Positions 41,316 through 49,420 of a stretch of DNA of 64,000 bases are shown here, in pieces (the stretch's first letter is position 1; the number at the start of each line of letters is the position of its first letter). The DNA lies in NCBI RefSeq assembly GCF_006402735.1, contig NZ_CP017174.1, forward strand, positions 5,707,001-5,771,000, read 5' to 3'. This DNA is from Myxococcus xanthus (GTDB lineage: Bacteria > Myxococcota > Myxococcia > Myxococcales > Myxococcaceae). The position numbers were made by a program, and so were the translations under genes. The notes under the pieces were generated by a model. The model had not been told where the DNA came from, ran no database searches, and saw nothing but the letters and a program-made list of their open reading frames with translations.

Positions 41316-42956
41316 GTGAGCACACCGCGCCCCCCTCCCCGCCGGACCGGGCTTCCCGCCATCCACCAGGTGCTCCCCCGGCTCGCCTGGGGCGACGCCG
41401 TGGGCAATCAGGTGCGATATCTCCAGGGCCTGCTGCGCCGCTGGGGCCATGCCTCCGAAATCTACGCCGAGGCCTGGGACGACGCCTGCAAGGACCAGGT
41501 CCGCCCGGTGCGTGATTACGAGCGGGAAGCGGACCACAACGCAGTCCTGCTGGTGCATCACAGCTTCGAATCGCGGCTGGTGCCCCGCATCGCGAAGAGC
41601 CCTGGCCGCAAGGTGCTTGTCTACCACAACGTGACACCCGCGCGGCTGTTCGAGGGCTTCGAGCGCAAGGTGGCCGCCGCGTGTGACGCCGCGCGGGATG
41701 AGCTGCTGGCGCTGCGCCCCCACGTCGAAGCGGCCTTCGCCTACTCGCGCTTCAGCGCCGAGGAGCTGGTGGCCGCGGGCTACCCGAACGTCGCGGTGCT
41801 GCCCTTCGCCATCGACTGGGCGGCGTTCGACACGCCGCCGGACCCGGCGCTCCAGGCCGAGCTGGACGACGGAATGTCCAACATCCTCTTCGTGGGCCGC
41901 GCGGTGCCCAGCAAGAAGGTGGATGACGTGCTGCGCGTCTTCACCGCGTACCAGCGGCTCTACCAGCCCCGCAGCCGGCTCGTCGTCGCGGGCTACCTGC
42001 ATCGGGATGGGGCCTATGGCGCCTATCTGCATGGGCTGAAGGACGTGCTGGGCGCCGAGCAGGTCCGCTTCCTGGGACGCGTCAGCGCCGCGCAGCTCTC
42101 CGCCTGCTTCGCCACCGCGTCCGCGTACCTCTCCATGAGCCGCCACGAGGGCTTCGGTGTGCCACTGCTGGAAGCCATGTACCGGGGTGTGCCCGTGGTG
42201 GCCTACGGCGCCGCCGCCGTGCCGGAGACGATGGGCGGCGCGGGGCTCGCCACGCGCTCGGACGAGCCACGCGAGGTCGCGAAGCTGCTCGCCGTGCTGG
42301 ACCGCAATGCCGGGCTGCGCGCGCAGGCGATTGCCGCGCAGCGTGAACGCATCGCCGAGCTGTCGCAGGAGGCCGTGGCCGAACAGGTCCGCGTGGCCTT
42401 CGAAGGCATCTGCTCCGGTACGGCGCCGCAGCGCCCGGTAGCCACGACGACGGCAGCCACCGTGGAACTCGTCTGCCCAGGCTTCACCGTACGGCCCGAG
42501 GAGCCAGCCTCACGTCTGGCCCGCCGACTGGCCGAGCGCCTGCCAGGTGCCCGGGTGCTTGCCCTGCGCCCGTGGGGTGAAGAGGCATCCCTGACGCCGG
42601 AGCCCATCAGCGACGACGGTGTCGCGGTGACGCACTTCACGCCGGACCAACCGGTGGACTCAAACCCCAGGACGGCCCTACCGGGGTCCTCCGCGCTGGA
42701 GACGGCGGTGCGGGCTTCGAGCGGGCCCGTGGTGCTGCTGAGCGCGGACACGGTGTCAGCGCAAACCCTGATGCCCCATGTCTCGGCGAAGGCCTTGGGC
42801 ATCTGTGCACCTTCCAGCCAGCCGGCCCTGCTCGCATCCGCCCGGGAGCACCTGGGTGACAGGTTGGTGGTGGAGGAGCCGGCTCACCTCGAGACGGCGC
42901 TGCAGACACTGCTCACGACGCTGGCTTCAACGGGAGTCCTCCCACGTGCGACCTGA
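41316..42956 (+). CDS. Glycosyltransferase family 4 with C-terminal extension
   Basis: 546 residues from GTG 41316, with GGGAG 7 bases before. GT4 (GT-B) fold: N-terminal half to about residue 180, then NILFVGRAVPSKKVDDVLRV and the donor-binding SRHEGFGVPLLEAM with the E-x7-E pair. After about residue 380 an extra 160-residue domain follows (ELVCPGFTVRPEEPASRLAR and onward) that looks like a degenerate Rossmann or second sugar-binding part, ending in repeated Leu/Thr. Such proteins add a sugar from a nucleotide donor to a growing glycan at the inner membrane. Coupled to the next gene by an 11-base overlap. Confidence 0.85.
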   Translation: MSTPRPPPRRTGLPAIHQVLPRLAWGDAVGNQVRYLQGLLRRWGHASEIYAEAWDDACKDQVRPVRDYEREADHNAVLLVHHSFESRLVPRIAKSPGRKVLVYHNVTPARLFEGFERKVAAACDAARDELLALRPHVEAAFAYSRFSAEELVAAGYPNVAVLPFAIDWAAFDTPPDPALQAELDDGMSNILFVGRAVPSKKVDDVLRVFTAYQRLYQPRSRLVVAGYLHRDGAYGAYLHGLKDVLGAEQVRFLGRVSAAQLSACFATASAYLSMSRHEGFGVPLLEAMYRGVPVVAYGAAAVPETMGGAGLATRSDEPREVAKLLAVLDRNAGLRAQAIAAQRERIAELSQEAVAEQVRVAFEGICSGTAPQRPVATTTAATVELVCPGFTVRPEEPASRLARRLAERLPGARVLALRPWGEEASLTPEPISDDGVAVTHFTPDQPVDSNPRTALPGSSALETAVRASSGPVVLLSADTVSAQTLMPHVSAKALGICAPSSQPALLASAREHLGDRLVVEEPAHLETALQTLLTTLASTGVLPRAT

Positions 42957-43467
42957 AGACCTCATCACGCGCAGCCCCACGGCCGAAGCAGTGGTGCGCG
43001 AAACGCAGCAACTGCCCACGCCCTCCAATGAAGCCCAGGATGCGCTTCGCCAGACGCTGGAGGCGGCGGCTCGTCCACCCACGCCCACGCCCTGGCCCGC
43101 GCTGCTCCAGGAAGCACGTGGGAAGATGGACAGCCGCTACGCGGAACCGGCGACCTCCCACCGGGGAGTCATCACGGGCACCGCGCTCGTCCTGGCCAAG
43201 CGCGCCTTCCGACTCGCCTTCCAGCCCTTCATCAACGAAGTGCTGCGCAAGCAGGTGGAGTTCAACGAGTCCATCCTCGACGCGCTGGCCACCGTGCACG
43301 ACGTGCAGCGCGAACAGGCGCGTGCCCAGGCCGCATGGCGCAAGGAGTTGGAGCGCAGGCTGGCGAAGCTCGAAGCCACGGGCACCCGCACCGAAGCCGT
43401 CACGACCGAGCAGCAGGCGCCCACGCCTGCCGCGTCCTCCAAGCGGACACGCAAGCGAGGCCGATGA
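42946..43467 (+). CDS. Small coiled-coil protein coupled to a glycosyltransferase
   Basis: 173 residues. Start GTG 42946 lies inside the end of the GT4 gene. After a disordered, Pro/Thr-rich N-terminus there is a weakly hydrophobic segment (GVITGTALVLAKRAFRLAFQ, about 80-99). A long amphipathic helix follows (FINEVLRKQVEFNESI, then DVQREQARAQAAWRKELE), ending in a basic tail (KRTRKRGR). The helix resembles segments placed before methyltransferase or GT domains in other polysaccharide clusters, but no catalytic domain follows. A scaffold or membrane-docking partner of the GT is the best guess. Confidence 0.6.
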   Translation: MRPEDLITRSPTAEAVVRETQQLPTPSNEAQDALRQTLEAAARPPTPTPWPALLQEARGKMDSRYAEPATSHRGVITGTALVLAKRAFRLAFQPFINEVLRKQVEFNESILDALATVHDVQREQARAQAAWRKELERRLAKLEATGTRTEAVTTEQQAPTPAASSKRTRKRGR

Positions 43468-43585
43468 CGGCCAGGGCGCGGGACCTCGACCCGTCATCCT
43501 CGTGAATCCGCGTCCTGCGGAAGGAGGCGTGAAAGCCTCCGGCCTCGACAGGCGATGAGCATATGACTCAGGGGCGGCGTTGAGG

Positions 43586-45832
43586 ATGGCGGCCGTTCGG
43601 GTGTATTCCCCATCCGTTCGACGCCTTCCTCTGTCCAAGGTCTGGTCCTTGCGCATCTGCCTCGTCTCCAAAGAACTCGCCCCCTTCGACAGGGGCGACA
43701 TCGCGACCTACGTGGCAACCATGAGCCGGGCGCTTGCGGAGGCCGGACATGAGGTCCATGTCTTGACGGCGGCGCATGCCGACTGGCAGCGGGCCGTGTC
43801 CTTCCTTCCCGGCGTGCACCTGCACGCCGCGGATGAGCGAGAGGTGGACTTCAAAGGTGCGTTTCCACACGCACCACTTCGCCATGCGTGGGCGGCGTAC
43901 AGAAGCCTGCTGGAACTCCACGCGCGTCATCCCTTCGACGTCATCGAGTTCCCCGACGACGCAGGCGAGGGCTATTTCGCGATGCGCGCCCGGCGGACGC
44001 TGGGGCACTTCGAGCCAGCGGTCCTCGCGGTGCGCTTGCACGACTCCACCCACGACCGCCTGCTGCTCAACAGGGTGGCCACGCTCGACATGGACACCAC
44101 CCAGCGCGAGCACATGGAGGACACGTCCATCCGTGAAGCGGACCTCGTGCTGTCTCCCTCCGGGCCAGCCATGGCGCGAGTCCGCACCAGGCTGGAGCTG
44201 AAGCGCAGCGGCGTCGTGATTCCACCTCCGTTCTCGGCACTCCGGGAGCACCGCTCATCCCCTCGTTCCCGCGAAGGACTGCCCCTGGTGCTGTACGTCG
44301 GAGACCTGGAGTACCGAAAGGGCGTGCATCTTCTCGTCGAAGCCATGCAGGTGCTCTTCGAGCAAGGAGTCGCCGCGGAGGTCCGGCTCATCGGGGATGA
44401 CACACGCACCGGCCCGTTCGGCCGCTCCCTGCGACAGTGGCTGGACCAGCGCATCGCCCCCGCCTGGCGAAACAGGTTCCACTTCACACCTCCGCGCGAA
44501 GGAGCAGACATCGCCTCGGCGCTCGCCGAAGCAGCGGTGTGCTGCATCCCGTCTCGCTGGGAGCACTTCTCCCACGTGTGCATGGAAGCCATGTCCGCTG
44601 GAGCGCTCGTGGTGGGCAGCGATGGAGGGGGCAACGCCGAACTCATCGAGGACGGCCAGAGCGGCTTGCTGTTCCGGAGCGACGATGCTTCACAGCTTGC
44701 CCGCGCGCTCGAGAGAGCCCTGTCCACACCGGCGCTACAAGAAGCCGTCCGGCATACAGCGCCCGCCCGTATTGCTTCCTATTGCGCCCCCGCCAGCATC
44801 GTCCGCCAGTTCGAAGCGGCCGTGGCGGATGCGAGGCACCAGCGTCACATGGGCCCCATCAGCGCCGCGCCCAGGAAGAAGGACGCGGCCACGCCGTACG
44901 TGTCCATCCTCGTGCCCTACTACAACATGGGGCGCTACCTCCCCGAGACGCTGCGGTCCATTCGCGCGCAGACCTTCACGGACTACGAAATCATCCTCGT
45001 GGATGACGGCTCGACGGATTCGGAGAGTCGAGCCGTGCTGGAGACGCTCCACGCGCCAGACCTCCACATCCTCCGCAAGCCCAACGGAGGGCTCAGCTCG
45101 GCCAGGAACGCCGGTCTGCGCGCCGCACGGGGCCGGTACATCCTGCCGCTGGACCCGGACGACCTCATCCAGCCCACCTTCCTGGAGAAAGCCGTCGCGG
45201 TGATGGACAGCACACCAGGGTTGGCCTACGTCACGTCACTCGTCTCCTACTTCGTCGAGACGCCGGACCAGCCCGTGGGCGGATGGATTCCCTGGGGCAC
45301 CGAACGTGACGCACTCCTCGCGGAGAACGTGGCATCCACCTGCACCGCGCTGATGGAGCGACAGCGCATCGAAGAAGTCGGCGGCTACGACGAGTGGCTC
45401 ACGGCCTATGAAGACTGGGACGTCTTCTGCTCCCTGGCCGAGCGAGGGCTCGCGGGCTCCGTCATCCCAGAGCCGCTCTTCCTGTACCGGCTGCGCCCGG
45501 ACTCGATGACCCGCAGCATGCGCGTGAACGACCGTCATGCGCAGATGGCCTACCTGTGCCAGAAGCACCCTGCATTGCCGCTCCACCCGGAGCGCGCACT
45601 CCGCATGCAGCTCGGCCGAGCCCACAAGCAGGAACTCCATCTGCGCGCGACAGGCGCGGCCTCCCCACCGCTCCTGAATCGATTCGCCGACAAGATGAAC
45701 GCCACGCTCAAGCGGTTCGACTTCGCCCATGCCACCTTGAGGCGCGCCGCGCTCTGGGTTGCCGGCGCGGACGACGACTCCCGCCCACTGCGTCATCAGG
45801 TCATGGAGCGGTTCTTCAGACGCCGCCATTGA
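43586..45832 (+). CDS. Two-domain glycosyltransferase (GT4-GT2)
   Basis: About 748 residues. The start is uncertain: ATG 43586, TTG 43580 or TTG 43649; the last fits the conserved opening RICLVSKELAPFDRGDI best. The N-terminal half (to about 400) is a GT-B/GT4 transferase with VLYVGDLEYRKGVHLLVEAM and SRWEHFSHVCMEAM. From about 438 a GT-A/GT2 domain follows: VSILVPYYNMGRYLPE, VDDGSTDSES (nucleotide site) and LDPDDLIQP. Two active sites in one chain could add two sugars in a row. It is downstream of the coiled-coil gene by about 110 bp and convergent with the DUF2304-GT2 gene. Confidence 0.88.
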   Translation: MAAVRVYSPSVRRLPLSKVWSLRICLVSKELAPFDRGDIATYVATMSRALAEAGHEVHVLTAAHADWQRAVSFLPGVHLHAADEREVDFKGAFPHAPLRHAWAAYRSLLELHARHPFDVIEFPDDAGEGYFAMRARRTLGHFEPAVLAVRLHDSTHDRLLLNRVATLDMDTTQREHMEDTSIREADLVLSPSGPAMARVRTRLELKRSGVVIPPPFSALREHRSSPRSREGLPLVLYVGDLEYRKGVHLLVEAMQVLFEQGVAAEVRLIGDDTRTGPFGRSLRQWLDQRIAPAWRNRFHFTPPREGADIASALAEAAVCCIPSRWEHFSHVCMEAMSAGALVVGSDGGGNAELIEDGQSGLLFRSDDASQLARALERALSTPALQEAVRHTAPARIASYCAPASIVRQFEAAVADARHQRHMGPISAAPRKKDAATPYVSILVPYYNMGRYLPETLRSIRAQTFTDYEIILVDDGSTDSESRAVLETLHAPDLHILRKPNGGLSSARNAGLRAARGRYILPLDPDDLIQPTFLEKAVAVMDSTPGLAYVTSLVSYFVETPDQPVGGWIPWGTERDALLAENVASTCTALMERQRIEEVGGYDEWLTAYEDWDVFCSLAERGLAGSVIPEPLFLYRLRPDSMTRSMRVNDRHAQMAYLCQKHPALPLHPERALRMQLGRAHKQELHLRATGAASPPLLNRFADKMNATLKRFDFAHATLRRAALWVAGADDDSRPLRHQVMERFFRRRH

Positions 45833-45886
45833 AGCGCCGGCCGCTCCACGCGGCGGAGCGGGCCCCATCTACGCGCGCGCTCCCCG

Positions 45887-47080
45887 CTACCCGCCCAACC
45901 GCCCCTCCTCTGCTGGTGGAAGTGAAGCGGGCTCTCGAGAGGTGAGCGACACCATGGGGGGCGCGACGCCTTCCGCCGTCGGCACGAGAGCGCTCGGCTC
46001 CTTGCGAATCAACGAGCGCAGCCGCAACCCGAACAGGGCGGAAGCCACCTTCGTCATGAACTGGAACCCCTTGAGCCCCGTCAGGCTCGAGGTCCCCGTA
46101 GTGCGTGGGCGCATCGCGACCGCGACCTCTCCGATTCGAAGCCCGGCGAGCGCGACGAGCGCGATGGACTCCGGCTCCGGGTACTCATCCGGCATGAGGC
46201 GCAACAACGTGGCCACGGCGCGAGGCGAGTACACCCTGAAGCCCGATGTCGGGTCTGTCACCTGGGCCTGCTGGCCAAACATCCCCAGCAGCATGCTCAC
46301 GACGCGACCTCCCACCCAGCGAAGCGGCGTCGTGCTGACCAACGTGTCCGTGCCTCCCGTCGCGACATCGCAGAAACGGGAGCCAATGAGCAGGTCGGTC
46401 TGCCCGCTCCGCGCCGAGCGAACCAGGTCAGGGATGGACTCAACGGGATGCTGCCCGTCGGCGTCACACTGCACGACGTAGCTGACCTCCAACCGCTGGG
46501 CCAGGAGGAACCCCGTCCGCAGCGCCCCGGACACGCCGATGTTGGTGTGGTGTGTGACGTGGTTTCGTGGAGCCAGCCGCCGTAACACCCCGGCCGTGCC
46601 GTCCACCGACCCATCATTGACGATACAGAAATCCAGCTCCCAGTCCGGCGTGGCGCGAGTCAGCGCCGTGAGACGCGGCAGGAGCGCAGGAAGGCTTTCC
46701 GACTCGTTGTAGCAAGGGAGAACCACCAGCACGCGGGGGCGACCACCTTCCGACGTCGCTGGCACGTCGGGAAATGTTTGAGCGGCAAGGGCTGACACGA
46801 CCTGCCCCAGTTGCCGCTGCACGCGTGTGCTCTCCGCGTAGTGCGCCAGCATCTGAACGAACAGGAACATGGTGAGCCCAGCCAGGACCATGTTGCTGAC
46901 CAAACTGATGCCCATCAGTCGAGCCACGGGCAGCAACCAATCCGGACGGATGGCCGCCACGAGCACGAAGCCACTGGCAAGGAACCACGTCACGGAATGC
47001 CGTGCCGCGAGCCGCGCGCCGAACTGGGAAATGACCACGAAGAAAAAGCCCACCACCACGGTAATGAATGGCAGCGACAT
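45887..47080 (-). CDS. DUF2304 membrane domain fused to GT2 polyprenyl-phosphate glycosyltransferase
   Basis: 397 residues from ATG 47080. Residues 1-100 contain three membrane segments of the DUF2304 type (FITVVVGFFFVVISQFGARL; ASGFVLVAAIRPDWLLPVA; NMVLAGLTMFLFVQML). From about 115 a GT2 domain of the DPM1 class follows: VLVVLPCYNESESLPALLP, CIVNDGSVDGT, QCDADGQHP and RFCDVATGG. DPM1-like enzymes load a sugar onto a lipid phosphate carrier. DUF2304 is usually a separate small protein; the fusion is unusual. Divergent from the GT-C-like gene next door, which would use such a lipid-linked donor. Confidence 0.86.
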   Translation of the reverse strand: MSLPFITVVVGFFFVVISQFGARLAARHSVTWFLASGFVLVAAIRPDWLLPVARLMGISLVSNMVLAGLTMFLFVQMLAHYAESTRVQRQLGQVVSALAAQTFPDVPATSEGGRPRVLVVLPCYNESESLPALLPRLTALTRATPDWELDFCIVNDGSVDGTAGVLRRLAPRNHVTHHTNIGVSGALRTGFLLAQRLEVSYVVQCDADGQHPVESIPDLVRSARSGQTDLLIGSRFCDVATGGTDTLVSTTPLRWVGGRVVSMLLGMFGQQAQVTDPTSGFRVYSPRAVATLLRLMPDEYPEPESIALVALAGLRIGEVAVAMRPRTTGTSSLTGLKGFQFMTKVASALFGLRLRSLIRKEPSALVPTAEGVAPPMVSLTSREPASLPPAEEGRLGG

Positions 47081-47185
47081 TTCGGAGTCCCCCACAGCAA
47101 TGCCCTGATGTTCGAACACGCAGAGAAGCACTCACACTTCTCAGGTTTGCATTGCCCCCCCCTCCGTACGGTACTCACGCCATCA

Positions 47186-49420
47186 ATGCAATCCCCTGAA
47201 GCACCGGTGCCAGTCCCTGACGTACGCCCCGCCCCACGGCGCTGGACTCGCGCCGTGATGAGCGTGTTGCTCGCGCTCAGTACCGCAGGGGTATTCACGC
47301 TGGGGGCATGGGCCCCCCCCTTCCAGTCCCTGGGCTCCCGCCTCGTGCTGGTCCTGGGGTGCCTGGCTTTGGGCGCGGTGCTCTACCGCCTTCTACTTCC
47401 GTGGCTGCACAGTCGGCTGACGCGCTCCTCGCCCGCTCAGCAGCGGACCTGGCTGGGAGTCGTCGCCCTGGTCACCGTGCTCCTGATGGTAGCCACCCCG
47501 CTCCACGTCATGATGCCCGCGGAACGGCTGCCCGTGACGGTCCGTGCCACGGGCGAGCGGAACCCCAGTTCACAGGGCAGCGAAGTGTGGGTCCTCGGAC
47601 TGCTCGACGCCTACGGTAACCCGCTGCCTCCCGATGGCTGGCGCCCCGAAGGAAACTGGGAACGCCGAGATGGAGGCGCCTGGCTTTCGCACCTCGACCA
47701 GCCGGCGCGCCTGCATTGGGAAGCAGAAGGTCACAAGCCCAGGGTCCTCCAATTGTTGGCGCACGGATTCTCCGGTGTCGTGGAGTACACCGTGAACGGT
47801 CGAACCGAGCGGCTCGACCTCTATTCGCCGCCCGGGACGGACGCGCGCCGGGACCTGGTCCTCCACCATCCCGACAGCGCATTGACCGCCAGTGCCGGGA
47901 TTCGAATCACCGTCACGTTGGCGGCCCACGCGCTGGTCCTCGGCACCCTCCTGCTCCTGACGGGGCTCTGGCTCACGGGCCGTCCGCCTCCACCTCTCAA
48001 GCCCCTGCCACGACGCTGGGTGGGACTGCTGATGGCCATCCCCACCGTGGTGGTGGCTGGCATCTGGCTGATGGCTGTCTACCCGGGGATGCTGAGTCCA
48101 GACTCGACATCACAATGGCGTGACGCCCTTTCCGGGCACATGGATGATGCGCATCCGTTGTTCCACACCGCCTCCATCCGATTCATCCAGAAGCTCTGGG
48201 CATCACCCGCGGCGGTGGCACTCGCACAGATTGCCGGCCTGGGGGTGCTCGTAGGTTGGGGCTGCGCGGCGCTCGCGAGGGCAGGTGTCTCCCGAGGCAT
48301 CATCGCGCTCACCGCGATGGTGTTCGCGCTGGCGCCCGTGAACGGGACGATGGCCGTCACCCTCTGGAAGGACGTCCCGTTCAGCCTCTGCATCCTGGCG
48401 CTGTGTATCTGGGTCTTCCGCTCCGCGACCGACAACACCATGCGCTGGGACGTGCCCTTCTGGGTGAGCATGGTGGTGCTGGGAGCCTTGGCCATGTTGT
48501 TCCGTCACAACGGCCTGCCCGCGGTGGTCGGAACCTTCCTGGCACTGGGTCTCCTCCGGAGGGAGCGCTACAAAGCAGTGGCGCTCGCGCTCGTGGCCAC
48601 GTTTGTCGTCGCGTCGGGTACCCGCTGGGTGCTGAGCCAGACGTACACCATCAAACCCTTCGCCAAGGGGATGACGCTGGTCGGATTCCTGGGCGCCCAT
48701 GTGGCGGCAGGAACGCCCCTGGAGCCCGGTGAACGGGCCCTCCTCGAGGAGCTTCACCCGCTCGACGACAAGTGGAACTACCGCTGTTTCAGCAACGTGT
48801 TCACCATCTGGGACGGGCGCTTCGACATGGACGCGCTGACCCGGCACAACAAGGCATTGCTTCCGCTCCTCGTCCGCCTGACACAACGAGACGCAGCGCC
48901 CGTGCTCTCACACGTGCTGTGCAGCAGTTCGGTGCTCTGGAAGCTTTCGCAAGGCTCGGACCACCTCAATGGCCCTCCCATCTGGAGGGGGCCCGGCGAG
49001 GAGCTGGGCACCATCGAGCCCGGAGCGCGACACCTTCGGTCCGACTCACTCCTTCCAGTCCTGCGTGAGCCCCTTCTCCGGTGGACCGTCCGGACGCTTC
49101 AGCCAGACCTGGCCTGGCTGCTCTGGCGCCCGGCGCTGCCGCTCTACCTGCTGCTGCTCGCCTGCGCGGTGGCATGCATCCGCCACCGGACCTGGCGGCT
49201 TGCCGCCGTGGCGCTCCCCGTTGTCTTGCATACGGCGGCGCTCGCCGCGCTCATCCCGTCACCCGACGTGCGCTATCAGTACCCCGTGTTCCTCGTGGCC
49301 CTGATGTTCGTTCCCGCGTGGCTCGCGGGGATGCGACTGAATACGGCGCCGTCGGCCGAAGCGCCGCGGCGCGCGCCTTCCGTCTCGCAGGACGCGTCGA
49401 CGCTCAGGTCAGCCGGCTGA
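47186..49420 (+). CDS. Polytopic membrane protein, GT-C-like glycosyltransferase
   Basis: 744 residues from ATG 47186 (ATG 47258 possible; no clear ribosome site). Three membrane segments near the N-terminus, a 150-residue periplasmic beta-rich domain (QGSEVWVLGLLDAYGNPLPP), then about nine more segments. Loop GMLSPDSTSQWRDALSG, with acidic residues just after a membrane segment, is typical of GT-C enzymes that take sugar from a polyprenyl phosphate. LWKDVPFSLCILALCIWVF and FRHNGLPAVVGTFLALGL resemble the DUF6020 group. It probably decorates a polymer in the periplasm with the donor made by the divergent neighbour. Its end overlaps the convergent GT gene by 17 bases. Confidence 0.7.
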   Translation: MQSPEAPVPVPDVRPAPRRWTRAVMSVLLALSTAGVFTLGAWAPPFQSLGSRLVLVLGCLALGAVLYRLLLPWLHSRLTRSSPAQQRTWLGVVALVTVLLMVATPLHVMMPAERLPVTVRATGERNPSSQGSEVWVLGLLDAYGNPLPPDGWRPEGNWERRDGGAWLSHLDQPARLHWEAEGHKPRVLQLLAHGFSGVVEYTVNGRTERLDLYSPPGTDARRDLVLHHPDSALTASAGIRITVTLAAHALVLGTLLLLTGLWLTGRPPPPLKPLPRRWVGLLMAIPTVVVAGIWLMAVYPGMLSPDSTSQWRDALSGHMDDAHPLFHTASIRFIQKLWASPAAVALAQIAGLGVLVGWGCAALARAGVSRGIIALTAMVFALAPVNGTMAVTLWKDVPFSLCILALCIWVFRSATDNTMRWDVPFWVSMVVLGALAMLFRHNGLPAVVGTFLALGLLRRERYKAVALALVATFVVASGTRWVLSQTYTIKPFAKGMTLVGFLGAHVAAGTPLEPGERALLEELHPLDDKWNYRCFSNVFTIWDGRFDMDALTRHNKALLPLLVRLTQRDAAPVLSHVLCSSSVLWKLSQGSDHLNGPPIWRGPGEELGTIEPGARHLRSDSLLPVLREPLLRWTVRTLQPDLAWLLWRPALPLYLLLLACAVACIRHRTWRLAAVALPVVLHTAALAALIPSPDVRYQYPVFLVALMFVPAWLAGMRLNTAPSAEAPRRAPSVSQDASTLRSAG

